This document shows, one piece after another, positions 1 through 10,490 of a stretch of DNA of 64,000 nucleotides (position 1 is the first letter of the stretch; the number at the start of each line of letters is the position of its first letter). The translations under genes were made by a program, and so were the position numbers. Below the pieces are notes generated by a model that saw only the letters and a program-made list of their open reading frames with translations, ran no database searches and was not told the origin of the DNA. Source of the stretch: Erigeron canadensis (taxonomy: Eukaryota; Streptophyta; Magnoliopsida; Asterales; Asteraceae); the NCBI RefSeq assembly GCF_010389155.1, contig NC_057761.1, positions 7,814,501 through 7,878,500 on the forward strand. The letters run 5' to 3'.

Positions 1-113
1 CTTCACAATGACAAGTTCTAAAAGACAACCAAAAGACGAAAGAGAAAAAAAAAACATTTGATCAAGTTGATTGCGTCCATCATCAGGATGATTGAGGAGA
101 GAGCTTCTTGGGT

Positions 114-510
114 TTAATTAGGTTGGTTGTCTTCACTGTTCATGGTAAGCTGTTGCTGGTCTTGCAGAATGCTTTCCTTGTCTGCCTGCATGGTATCTGC
201 GCGATATGGTTCATCAACACTTGTGTACATATAAGAGGCATTTAAATTATCTTATCTTAAAAGCAAACAATTCATGTTATTATTCTTACCAGGAATAATT
301 AAAACAGGACAGAGGGTGCTTTTATCCATGATATAGTAGTCAGCAAGGGTAGAAGTGTCGTCAAGCCGCTTTTAGAATCCAGCTTTGAACTAAAATTGAT
401 GTGCCAGTTGGATAGAGAATGTCCCTCTGCTTTGAGCCTTTTCTCGAGCCCTATAAATGTATCGGTACCCCATTGACATCTATAACGATGTCTCTAGAAA
501 AGAGCTGCAT
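114..510 (-). pseudogene. Decayed ubiquitin-like domain gene, 3' end
   Basis: On the minus strand an acceptor-like tract (ttctttctacag) precedes an ATG at 510. The following 221 bp, read with shifts between frames, resemble a ubiquitin fold: MQLF at the start, then TDTFIGLEKRLKAEGHSLSN, and finally TSTLADYYIMDKSTLCPVL, which mirrors the TLADYNIQKESTLHLVL part of ubiquitin. The exon ends at 290 with a G|GTAAG donor. A possible last exon lies at about 114-250, coding TMQADKESILQDQQQ and ending in TAA at 116-114. At least two frame changes are needed within the ubiquitin-like exon, and the Gly-Gly tail is replaced by IIPG. It is best read as a relic of a ubiquitin-like protein gene, though a diverged gene with an unusual exon structure is possible. 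No upstream exons were recognised. Confidence 0.45.
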
Positions 511-1498
511 CTGTAGAAAGAAATATACGGAACAACATAAGAGGCCTGAGCTAATAATATATTTTTAACTACGGTCACGGACAGATATCCTATGTAAAAT
601 CTCCATGAAATTTTCCAATTAATATATGCTACATTCATTTTCAACTACGATATCAATTTAATAAAATCCCAATATATATGGATTGCACGTTTTCTTTCAA
701 GCGTTTGGCTTGTTCAAGAACCCATAGGCCATAGAAAACATTTACAAGTTTACATACATGCATCTTCCTCTTAGAGAACATGTACGGAAAATTATCGTTT
801 CATGGTTCGGATCAAGTTTGAATCAATATAACTACATAGATATGTATAAGAACTTGTTTTACAAGTCGAAGATTTCGTTTTAATTCTCGTGGTAGTAGAC
901 ACTAAGTTTCGCATCTGAAAACCTTTATATGATCGTGTCACGTACTGTTTAACTCAAACAAGATGACGTTAAATAGTAAGTGATTAATATGCAAAGATAT
1001 ATATTGGGGATATGCAGTCAATAACGAACAAAACGGATATTAAACGATCATTGAAGGCACGATACGCTTTTAGATTGAATCAATTCGGTGGTTCACCTCA
1101 AGTTATTCGACCGGATACAATCAGTGATTAAGAAATTTCTGTATTTTTTTGTGTTTGAGTATGTGTATAAACCAGAAAGAATTTGTAAGGAAATCTCACA
1201 GAATTAGGGCCATTAAATGTCTTTAAAGCATTTGAAATTTGACTTTGTTAAATTGATAAAATTAGTTTCTCAAGTTCTGAAAATTAATTTTCTGAGATGT
1301 TTTTGTCCAGCCAAGGGCTCTACCCACCCCGTCCTTTAGAGGTTTCGCCCCTAAGATCATAATAAATTCATATAAGCGTGCATTTTGAACCACCATACTT
1401 ATATGATGTATTATTATGACTAATATAACAAATGTCATCTTGATTATATTCATCTTAACAAGACATTATCTACATAATAAAATATGTATTACAAGCAC
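511..1498. other. AT-rich intergenic DNA, no gene seen
   Basis: No convincing coding segment or repeat was recognised. A GC-richer patch at about 1306-1355 may be a fragment of an unidentified mobile element. Confidence 0.5.
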
Positions 1499-1790
1499 TA
1501 AGGGTTGTAGCTCAGTTGGAAGAGCACCTCGTTTACACGCGCGCCGATGTTTTTCAGGGGAGTGCATCATGCAATCAAAATTTTTGATCTTATTGATAAA
1601 TCGATGTCTTACTCCATAACTTTGAGGGAAGAAGAGAACAATAGCCTGACAAGGTTTGGTCCGATTTAGGTGCCCAATTAGGTGCCAAACAGACCCCATC
1701 ATTGGTTTAGGAGGGTCCAATGGAGAATGTGGTCAGAAATCCATAATAGAGTCCGACCACAACGACCGAATTGATTATCTTCATGCATAA
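1499..1790 (+). pseudogene. trnV-UAC: Nuclear plastid insertion: trnV-UAC 5' exon plus group II intron
   Basis: The sequence begins with a tRNA 5' half (GTAGCTCAGTTGGAAGAGCA then CCTCGTTTACAC), ending inside the anticodon loop after UAC. It runs straight into an intron-like start (GCGCG) followed by intron sequence. This is the arrangement of the plastid trnV-UAC gene, whose group II intron interrupts the anticodon loop. The 3' exon (T arm and acceptor) is not present, so no mature tRNA can form. The right boundary is approximate and rests on my memory of the intron sequence. Read as a NUPT (plastid DNA in the nuclear genome), not a working tRNA gene. Confidence 0.65.
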
Positions 1791-2124
1791 GGATACTAGA
1801 TTACCTAGTAGAAAAGATTCTATAAAGATAACGAAAAAAGAGTTTCTCTAGATATTAATCCAATTACACTAAAATATCCGACAATATATAGATCGAAGTA
1901 TACCTTCTAAGGATATCGAACGTCAACCCAAAATTAACGAACTCTAAACAATCTCAAAACGAACAAGAAACCCAAAAGTGATTGAGTTATGGATGAATGA
2001 GTTACGCAAAAGTGAATGGCGGAATGGAAAAGTCGTGCTTGAACAGAAAACTCATTAGTGACCGAAGGAGGTTTATTAAACTTAACTAGTTAGGGATGGA
2101 ATATATATCAACAAGTTGGCCGAA

Positions 2125-3071
2125 TCTCTACTTCTATATATAATAAAAAAGAATTGTTTTTAAAGTTATTTTTAGAAAAAATATTATGTGGCATGTCTTT
2201 ATTTCTTTTCAAAAAGATTTTATTTTATTTATGATGTCATTTTTAGTATTGAACATTTTTAAAAATAAATAACCCATTAAATACTTATTTTAAATTTCTA
2301 ATTTTGATTGGCAATGTCTTATTATATTTTATTAATGCAATAAGTATTGATATATAAACTAGGATTTTTACCCCGTGCGATGCACGGTTCTTGAATTATA
2401 TTTTCAAAACTTTTAGTATTTAATCAATAAAATTTCTATTAAACAACATTTAAATAAAAAATTATATAAAATTAATTGAAAGTATTTAAAAATCTAATAT
2501 TCAAAATTTTCTTAATATCAGATCCACTACATTAATGAGTGGAAAAACAAAATATTAGAATACATACATACATTTAGTAATAACAATTTTGTGAAATAAA
2601 CTTGATATACTGACTTAGACACTTCGTACAAAACACATATTGATATAGACGTATTTATAGGTTAGTAATTAACAAACTTATATATTGAAAAAAGGTGCTA
2701 GCAATTATTTATTTGGAAACAAATTAAAAGTTGACTATTTTATTTAATATATTGTTATTTTATTGATATTGTAACGAAAAAGGAATGTAGTATATATTAA
2801 ATGTAAAAATTCATGGAGATGACACATAGAAAAAATCTTATGTGGCATTGTATAAAGATAATTTTAAGTTGAGTTGGATGACTTTAGAATGCTAGGATAG
2901 CTACTGTTTTATTGGATATATAGATATAGATATTATATTAATCTGTTTAATATCTCCAAACCAAGTTATAATATATTAAATAACAAAAATTACATATATT
3001 TTTCTTTACATTTTATTTTTATTTAAAATATTATTTAAAATGCCCGGATTAAACCCGGGTTGATTAGCTAG
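2125..3071 (+). mobile_element. Non-autonomous Helitron (outer of a nested pair)
   Basis: The element starts with TCTCTACTTCTATATATAAT at 2125 after an A. It ends in a hairpin (CCCGG 3043-3047 pairing with CCGGG 3055-3059), an 8-nt spacer and CTAG at 3068-3071, followed by T. TC at the 5' end, a hairpin plus CTRR at the 3' end, insertion between A and T and no terminal inverted repeats are the Helitron hallmarks. No Rep or helicase coding is present. Without the inner element it is about 375 bp. Confidence 0.6.
2359..2930 (-). mobile_element. Non-autonomous Helitron inserted in the outer Helitron
   Basis: On the minus strand the element starts TCTATATCTATATATCC (2930 leftwards; 2924 is an alternative start). 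It ends with hairpin CCGTGC-ATC-GCACGG (2387-2373), a short spacer and CTAG at 2362-2359. In plus orientation the flanks are A (2358) and T (2931), the expected A/T target. It contains no coding sequence and lies in the opposite orientation to the outer element. Confidence 0.6.
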
Positions 3072-4636
3072 TATTATGTGTTAAATACATTTGATTTTAT
3101 AGATTTTTTGCTTCTTCATATAGTTCCTTTTAGTTTTGGGCAAAAAGATAAATATTTACATACTAGATTTAGGTTTGATTTAATATATTTTATCTTCAAA
3201 TAATTAAATTAAGTTTGGAATGGTAATTATACATTTGATTTTTGGGTAAAAATATACATTTGATTTGTTGCATGATATACATATAATTTCCTACATTTAA
3301 TTTAGACATAATATATTTTTCAAGGTTTATTATTTAAAATTCAAATATAATAAACAAAATTGAAGCTAACTTTGATATTTCTCACAGATGGATTTTTTTT
3401 CCTGAATCACCTGTAACGGTTTATATAAAAAACAAAATTGGAAAAGTCATTTTGGTAATCTCCTAGAAATTTTAATTTTGGATTCATTAAGAATTTTATG
3501 TCATTTTGATTTCATAATTCTTAAAGAAATTGTGATATATCTATCTTTACATAATAAGTAATGATCTAAAACAAAAAAATAAAATAAATTTATTTGGAAG
3601 TATTTACGGAAAACATTTTAAACTGATGTTTAAATCATTTATTTCATAAGTTTAACCATAAATTGATGATTGATAGTTAAAAAAAGGATATAATACACCT
3701 GAACGATACGAAGAATATATTCTATAAAAGCTTTTCGGAAATGATATTTATACCACAAATTTTAATAAATTTACCACATTGTATAACTTTCTGAACATAT
3801 CATACAAGTTACTAAAGTATATTTATGATAGATTAATCAAAACATTTGGTACAAATATCTCTCCACTTTTTTAAAACCATCATGACAAATAGTCTAATAC
3901 CCTCATGCCAGATTGGCAGATACTCTTCTACCCCTTAATAATACCAAAAATATTTGCGTCCCTATATAAGAGGAAACTTAAACAGATTTAAAAGGTCATT
4001 ACTCATTTCCAGCTATAAATTATCTTTTAAAAGGTCAGCATCAAGTAGTTGCTAAAAAACTGGTCAAGCCAATGAAATGGTTCGGAAGTAGTCATAATTT
4101 GACCTTCTAGACATATGCATCTAAAACATTTCCATCAAGTACTATTTCTTATTCTTATTAGATTCAACGTATTTACCACTTAAAAAGTTAAAACTTCAAT
4201 AAAGGTGTTTAATAATAAGACCAAACAAGCACATCTCGACTCAGACCCATTTCGACCACTATCCCACGCGCCAGTTTGCCATCCGCTAATATTTTTCTTT
4301 GAAACTGCTGTTTTGCTATCCCTAAATTCATCAAGTAGGTTCTGGGAGTGACACAGTAGTAAAAACTAGGGAAAAGATTACCAGATTTGGTTCCAAGCGG
4401 ATGGACTAATTACCAATAGGGTCGAAAATCAACAGCATATCAAAATTGCAACCACAAAGAACTTGCAAATTTTAAATAACAGGGGAAACCATTTAACCAA
4501 CAACATAAGACGAGAATCAGATAACATAAGAAATAGCATTCACCACAAGTTCAAAGTTGGTTCTCTAAGAAAAGCACGAAAACCCCATAAAGTTATAAGA
4601 TACTTTTTGATATAGACAGTCTAGACCTTTGGGATT
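3072..4636. other. AT-rich intergenic DNA downstream of SKP1
   Basis: No coding region or structured repeat was recognised. The part next to 4637 should hold the SKP1 3' untranslated region and polyadenylation site. Confidence 0.5.
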
Positions 4637-6595
4637 TTACTCAAATGCCCATGCATTCTCCCTGCGGACTTCCTCTTCCTCCTCAGGGGTGAAATCATTC
4701 TTGATATTGAAAGTCTTACGGATCTCTTCAGGAGTCTTGCCCTTGATCATGTCTGCAACCGTTTGACAGGTCAGGTCCAGTAGGCTCTTGATGTTCAGAT
4801 AGTTTGCAGCCTGAGACAACAGCCAACAATTATGTACCACATGATAAACATATAATACAATTCTAGCAATGTCTCCGAGATCATTACGGTTAAGACCAAG
4901 TTCCAAGCAAAGTTCACTTGTGAAAAGCAAAAAACTAAAAGAGCCACAAGCAATTAAAAGCATGTTTACCATTTTACTACCAACTACCAAGACCATAAGC
5001 AAAGAGCTTGTACAAGCTACATAGCTTTATATATATATAAACTAGATAATAGCAATGAGTTGAGACACTATAAAAGAACTGCAATGCAAGTTGCTCTCAA
5101 ACAACTATTATAACTCCATCAATATAGAAGTTTTTTGCCAATGATTAAAACATTTTTTCCTCATAAAAGAAGGTACATGTAAACATACTGTTTCAGAAGT
5201 AATGCAAGTAACCCTAAATGAACCACCAAATCACGACTAACTGAGAAACTCAACATTCGATAAAAGAGCCAAGAAAATCTGACACACAGTGGCCTTCCAT
5301 CCACCGTAACAAAAACCTTTTCCAGGAGCACACAATCATATGATAGAGATAAGAATGAGCTAAATTATAAAGATCTGGCGGAATTAGATATCGCTATTCA
5401 ACACATGTTACATGACTAAAAATGAAATGAAAAAGCAGAGGGTTCACAAGCAGAACTCAATCAGATTAAAAACTGATGCAACAAGCCAAAAACATTTGTG
5501 TCAAATACTACAACGGACCAATATTCCATGTTATACAAAATAGTTTACAAGAGAAGATAATGCAAACCGAAAGAAACCGTGCTATAATAATATCCGACTT
5601 CAAAGACAACATACATGAATAAGTAAGCAAACAGCAAGCATATGCATCAAGTTCTTCCAATACAAAAACCTCAATAGCGATCAATTAACAAACTAATCCA
5701 TAACCTGTTTAGCAATTCAAATCAGTAATACACATACATAACGTTTACCACAAAGTCACGAAAACTGGAACAAGAAACTCAATTAGCTTTTTCTTAAAGA
5801 CGCTTTTACGAGCTTTTCAGAGCCGGGGCTCTTTTTCTAAACGTTACATTCAATCCAAACAGAAACAATTTTTCAAACACCAAAAACTGCAAACCCAAAA
5901 AAGCTTCCAAAAACCCCATAATAGATTTAACAAAAGAATGTATTTTTCTTAAATTTACTCCACTTTTTTTAATGTTTAGTTTTACTTTACTTACTGTTTT
6001 ATCAAAAATAATACTATAAAGTTTTATTTCATGCATCAAGCAGTCTTCATACATAACTAAACAGCAACCAAGATATACAATAAATCAAATCAAAATATTA
6101 TAAAAAAAACCATAAAATTATCATATTTCTTATAACAGTAGATACCAAATAATCATATGCAAAATCAATAAATAAAAAACCCATATAATAACTTTTATAA
6201 ACAAAAAAACCCATTAAATCTGACTAACAAATTAGATCATATAATATTATATAAAAATAAAAAAGGAAAGGAGAAAAGGGAAAAAGAGATCAGACCAAGA
6301 TAAGATCAAAAAGGGTGCCTTGATCAACTTTAACAAACTCAGTATCAAAAGATTTGAGATCATCTTCAGCAGACTTATTAGTATCATCATTCTTAGGAGA
6401 CTCAACATGTTTCTTACAGTACTCAATAACCTTGGACAAGATCTTGCTAGTGACGTTAGGAAGAGGGATGCTTGTGTCAGCACAGTCATCCTCAATCATA
6501 TGTTTTATTGTCTGTGATTCCAAGGCCACAGCTTCTTCAACCTCAAATGTTTCTCCATCTGAGCTTTTCAAAACAATCATCTTTGATGAAGACAT
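4637..6595 (-). CDS. SKP1: SKP1-like core subunit of SCF ubiquitin ligases (two exons)
   Basis: Exon 1 is 6595-6296 (100 codons) and exon 2 is 4810-4637 (57 codons plus stop), giving 157 aa, the usual plant SKP1 length. The intron (6295-4811, 1485 bp) is phase 0 with GT (TTG|GTCTGA) and AG (CTCAG|GCT) ends. Exon 1 encodes the BTB/POZ-like N-terminal domain ([20 protein letters not shown], then [19 protein letters not shown]). After an acidic loop, exon 2 encodes the C-terminal SKP1 domain ([20 protein letters not shown]) and ends in the family-typical NAWAFE. The start MSSSK is chosen because homologues begin there; upstream in-frame codons encode an unrelated sequence. SKP1 bridges CUL1 and F-box proteins in nucleus and cytoplasm. 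There are no stops or shifts, and this is the one apparently intact host gene in the window. Confidence 0.95.
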
Positions 6596-6663
6596 GTTTC
6601 TTTTAAAAAAATTGAAATGAAATGAAATCCTTGGAAAGATGGAAAAGGGGAAAGTCAAATTGA

Positions 6664-6672
6664 GGGAAATAT
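6664..6672 (-). promoter_or_regulatory. Possible SKP1 TATA box
   Basis: The minus strand reads CTATATTTCC about 70 bp upstream of the SKP1 ATG, a plausible distance for a plant gene with a short 5' leader. It is only a sequence match in AT-rich DNA. Confidence 0.3.
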
Positions 6673-7519
6673 AGATGAAGATGATGTATGGATTGTGGTT
6701 GTGGGTAGTAATGATGTGGTGGGTGGCCTTTGGATTTTTGTATGGTTTTTCAATTGGAGACCGTATTTATGAGATATGTATAATTTTAACCCTTTTGAGT
6801 TTTTTGAATTACTCTAATGATAGAGTTTTACTAATGTATTTGGTTGTTCTTAGAGCTAGTAATCAGGTCGAGTTTGAATTGATGGATCGTAATTTAGTAA
6901 TTTTAATTTGAGCCATTAAAAGTTTTATTAGTAAGGAATTTTAATTTTGACTTTAACTAGATTAAGACATGAATCAAATTGGATTGTACATCGACACACT
7001 AGGTTTGATACAAATAAGTCAATATCGAGTCCGATAAAATAAGATATACTATCAACTAATTGTGATTCAACCCACAATAATTATATTAATAAACGATCTT
7101 TAAAAATATGGATTCAATCATGTACAACTATCGAGATATATACCAGTTATAAGATATGCTTTTAAAAATTTAAAGTCATCTACTCTATCCAATGTACTCA
7201 TTACTCGTCCTTATCTCATTTCTTTGTAAGACAATCAACAGTGTAGTGATAAGTTTAACACAACTACACAAGTATCATTACCAAAGGATTGCGATGAGAT
7301 GTACAATGATGATCAAGCAATATCGTGGAAAAGATGATTACTAATTAGGGTGTCACAAAGATTATATATATAACACACTACTATTCATCAAAAGGTCATG
7401 GTTAGGAGAGGGGATCGGACAATGTACATGTCATGACTCGTGACACTATAATTTGATAACTGTTGGATAGATTATAAGTGCTTCGTTGGTTTAACCTAAA
7501 TCAATACTTTTTTTCCTAT
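6673..7519. other. Intergenic DNA upstream of SKP1
   Basis: No gene was recognised. The proximal few hundred bases presumably act as the SKP1 promoter. Confidence 0.45.
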
Positions 7520-7676
7520 AGAAGACAATAGGTGATCCAAACACTTGCTTGTTATCCATATACTCCATCTTATCTAGTTTTAATGCCCTTCAAGTTTGTC
7601 TTTGATAGGACTCGACCCAGGATCCCCCTTGGAAAGTGGCGGTTGGTGACCACTGGGCTATTACCGAGTGGTTTCA
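7520..7676 (-). mobile_element. tRNA-derived SINE
   Basis: On the minus strand a box A (TAGCCCAGTGG, 7660-7650) and a box B (GGGTCGAGTCC, 7618-7608) lie about 31 bp apart. These are the internal RNA polymerase III promoter elements of tRNA-derived SINEs. The text between them (CACCAACCGCCACTTTCC, AAGGGGGATCC) is typical of plant SINE heads. The 5' end is close to 7676; the 3' end is not clear, so the left boundary is a guess. No target duplication was identified. Confidence 0.55.
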
Positions 7677-9662
7677 AATTCTATAGCAAAAACAGATGAT
7701 TAGTGTTAAGGAACCGACTCTAATCATGAGCCAGAGAAAGACACATAAAGCAACAAAAAAAAGAGACACTCATGTAATTGATTAAAATACTTGAAGTAAC
7801 TTGCTGAATATGATCTCCAAAACTCCTAGTTGGCCGAATTAGAAAACTTGATCGTTTACCTATTCGATGGCGAACATTGTAAGTTATAATTATATCAAAA
7901 CTTATTTTAGTCCTTAAAGGCTGTAGACCTAGCTTTAGCTAAGTTAGTAGTAGGGCTTGTTTGACTCGTTGGGATGGAATAGCTCGATCAATTAGCAATA
8001 ACTAAACGAACATTCAAATGAGCCGACAAAATACCAGACGAATTGTCATATTTATCCATTTGACCTTTAAATTTATTATATATGAATGAGCATAAGCTCG
8101 AGTAGTTTGTTGAAAACTTGACTCCTCGACACCTGATCTGTACCATTAGTGAGCACAGGCTGAGTTTTGAACCAAAATTGAAGTTTCGATTATCTAATGT
8201 TCCAAAACAAAAGCCAATCAATTTTTGTTTGTTCAGTTTTAGTCGGTTATTTTTTTCTCAGTTACGATTTCGATTATATTAACAATATATAGTCATTGTA
8301 CACTGTAATTAATCTTTGGCCACTCCATATTTGTGTTGGTTTTTGGTGAATAAAAGTTTTTTTTCAAAAACAAAACAAAAACCTTTTGGATGGAAAGAGA
8401 TCCACAAAGATTCAAGCCATTAATAGAATAAATCAATATCTTAATTAGCAGTTAGAAACCATCTTATACCCGAGAAATAGAGAAACACATCTAATGAATT
8501 TACGTTCATCGTCTGTTTTGAGGATAAGAGGCTCATCACAAGAAGAAAAAATATATATGTCCAGCGGTTTAGGTTTGTAGTTTCTTACTACTTAAATGCC
8601 ATGATAAAAAAAAATAAACACTTATTAACTTAGCTGATGATGTAGGGTTTGAACTTTGAATTTTAAAATTACATGACACAACAAAATTCATTACCCTAAC
8701 CAATTCTTACAACACATTTTAACATCTACAACAACCAGTATAGCCTGGAAACTACATAATCTATTTTTGTAGATTAATATCGTAACTTGAAGAGAGGTAG
8801 AGATTTACGTGGATTCAAGCTATTAAATAAAATTAAACATATAAACAAATAGCTTAAAAGTGATAGTATGTACGTAATACCAGAGAAATGAAAAAATAAC
8901 AAGAATACCTCTAATAAATTCACTTTGGGGCGAGATGCCCTCCCGAAATTGAAATTTTATCTTAGATTTTCAAATTTTTCTTATAAATTTTTAGATTTTG
9001 CCCTGATTTGGATTTGTTTTTCATAAATTTTTAATTTTGTGTCTTTTAGGAATTTTTTTCTAGTATATTGATCTCTGAATAAATTTATCTACGTTTATGG
9101 AAATTCTACAAATCATGTTTCTTTTGTGATAGTGGCAAGATGTCGTTATAGCCTTATAGAAAAGGGATGTACGAAATAATTCAATATCGAAATCCCATGT
9201 CAAATGGTTTCAATTTTAATTCTTAAAAGTCCTTAGTATTCTTAAATAATTCGATACCGATTTCATACTATAGTAGTCTGGTACTATCAAATAGAATACT
9301 TCAAAAGAGAATCATTACGTAGAGGTATTATGCGATACAAATATACTCTATCCAACATGTCTAAAACAAATATATATTGCTTTAGTTCACAACTTACTCC
9401 TCTAGTTAATATAAATTTCAATGCTTTTTTATCTCAAACAAAGAAAAACTACGTTTCGAAACTTCCATTTCACAAATATATACCTCTTTGAATTGTCTGA
9501 TCAAACACTATGATTAAGTTATTTGTGTTTTCTAACCATAATAATTAAAATTTACTATCAACATACAATCTTGTCAAAAACATGTACCATTGTATATGAC
9601 TCACTCACTTGATCTATAAATCATGATCGAAACTAAATTATCATAGGCTCATGTCAACAAAG
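7677..9662. other. Intergenic DNA, no gene seen
   Basis: AT-rich sequence without recognisable genes. A short GC-richer segment at about 8925-8945 may be a mobile-element scrap, but it was not identified. Confidence 0.45.
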
Positions 9663-9679
9663 TGTTGGAATATATAATT

Positions 9680-10346
9680 TGATGGTCCACGAATGCACTA
9701 CTTGTGTTTGATTTACTAACTTATAATGTTCATATGAAATAACAAGAATATAGACGAAAAGTAAAGAATTAGTTTAGTTATATGTATTTCAAACTAAACG
9801 ATGAAAACATGGATGGTTGTTTTACAACAACAACAAACAAAAAGAAAAGATTCGTTAAGTTTTTGAACACACAAAAACTTAACAAATAAGCAAAAAGAAT
9901 AAAGTAAAGAATGTGGAACACCCCCAACCACCCTGGTGGCTAGGTCAAGTGATTCCTTTTATAGGCAGATAAGGAATCACATGACAATCCTAGTAGATGT
10001 TGACACATGAAGGTTGTCAACTATCTATTGGTAGATCATTTAGATCTGCAGAGGTCTCTTTCTTTCATCTTGTTTGTTTCCAAAAACGGTATGAAAGAGA
10101 GACTCCATTGCACAGACATAGTACAAGGTCACATGGCTTCATCTTGATCTTGCAACACGTGTCCTTGGGACCATCCTTCTTATCTTCAATTTCCCGCTCA
10201 TATTTGACTTACAAATACTGGACGGTGAGTCATCGAACATATCCTTTAGACTTGAAGATAGATCGTGCTTGTAGATGCAGGCGCTCGCTGAGAGCTTGCT
10301 GAACGAGTCACTCACTGAGTCTCTTCAGCGAATCCATAACTCAACA
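9680..10346 (-). repeat. Sire-1 3' LTR
   Basis: 667 bp, in plus orientation TGATGGTCCACG ... ATAACTCAACA. It aligns end to end with 21501-22167. A TATA-type sequence (CTATAAAAGG on the minus strand, 9966-9957) lies inside, at the same place as in the other LTR. Confidence 0.92.
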
Positions 10347-10366
10347 ATCTCCCCCTATTCGCTGAG
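10347..10366 (-). other. Sire-1 polypurine tract
   Basis: The minus strand reads AATAGGGGGAGAT immediately before the 3' LTR (TGTTGAG...), the usual site for plus-strand priming. The same AGGGGGAGA-type tract precedes the right LTR of the pol-less element. Confidence 0.8.
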
Positions 10367-10490
10367 AAGACTTAGCTGAGTAGAAGATTTGCACTAATAA
10401 TTATTTGACAAGAGATCTTTGGTATAATGCTGATTTTATATATATGATAAACATGTTACAAGATATCAACATTACAATTTTATAAGCAAT

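Noticed and set aside
1501..1538. Functional tRNA-Val gene
   Set aside because: Only the 5' half is present and it runs into intron sequence; no T arm or acceptor half follows.
4637..5002. Separate small gene spanning the whole open stretch
   Set aside because: Residues before AANYLNIKS are intron translation; only 4637-4810 continues the SKP1 reading frame.
9997..10302. 101-aa open frame, repeated at 21818-22123 and in part on the minus strand at 51477-51698
   Set aside because: It is inside the Sire LTRs and merely follows LTR identity; no coding evidence.
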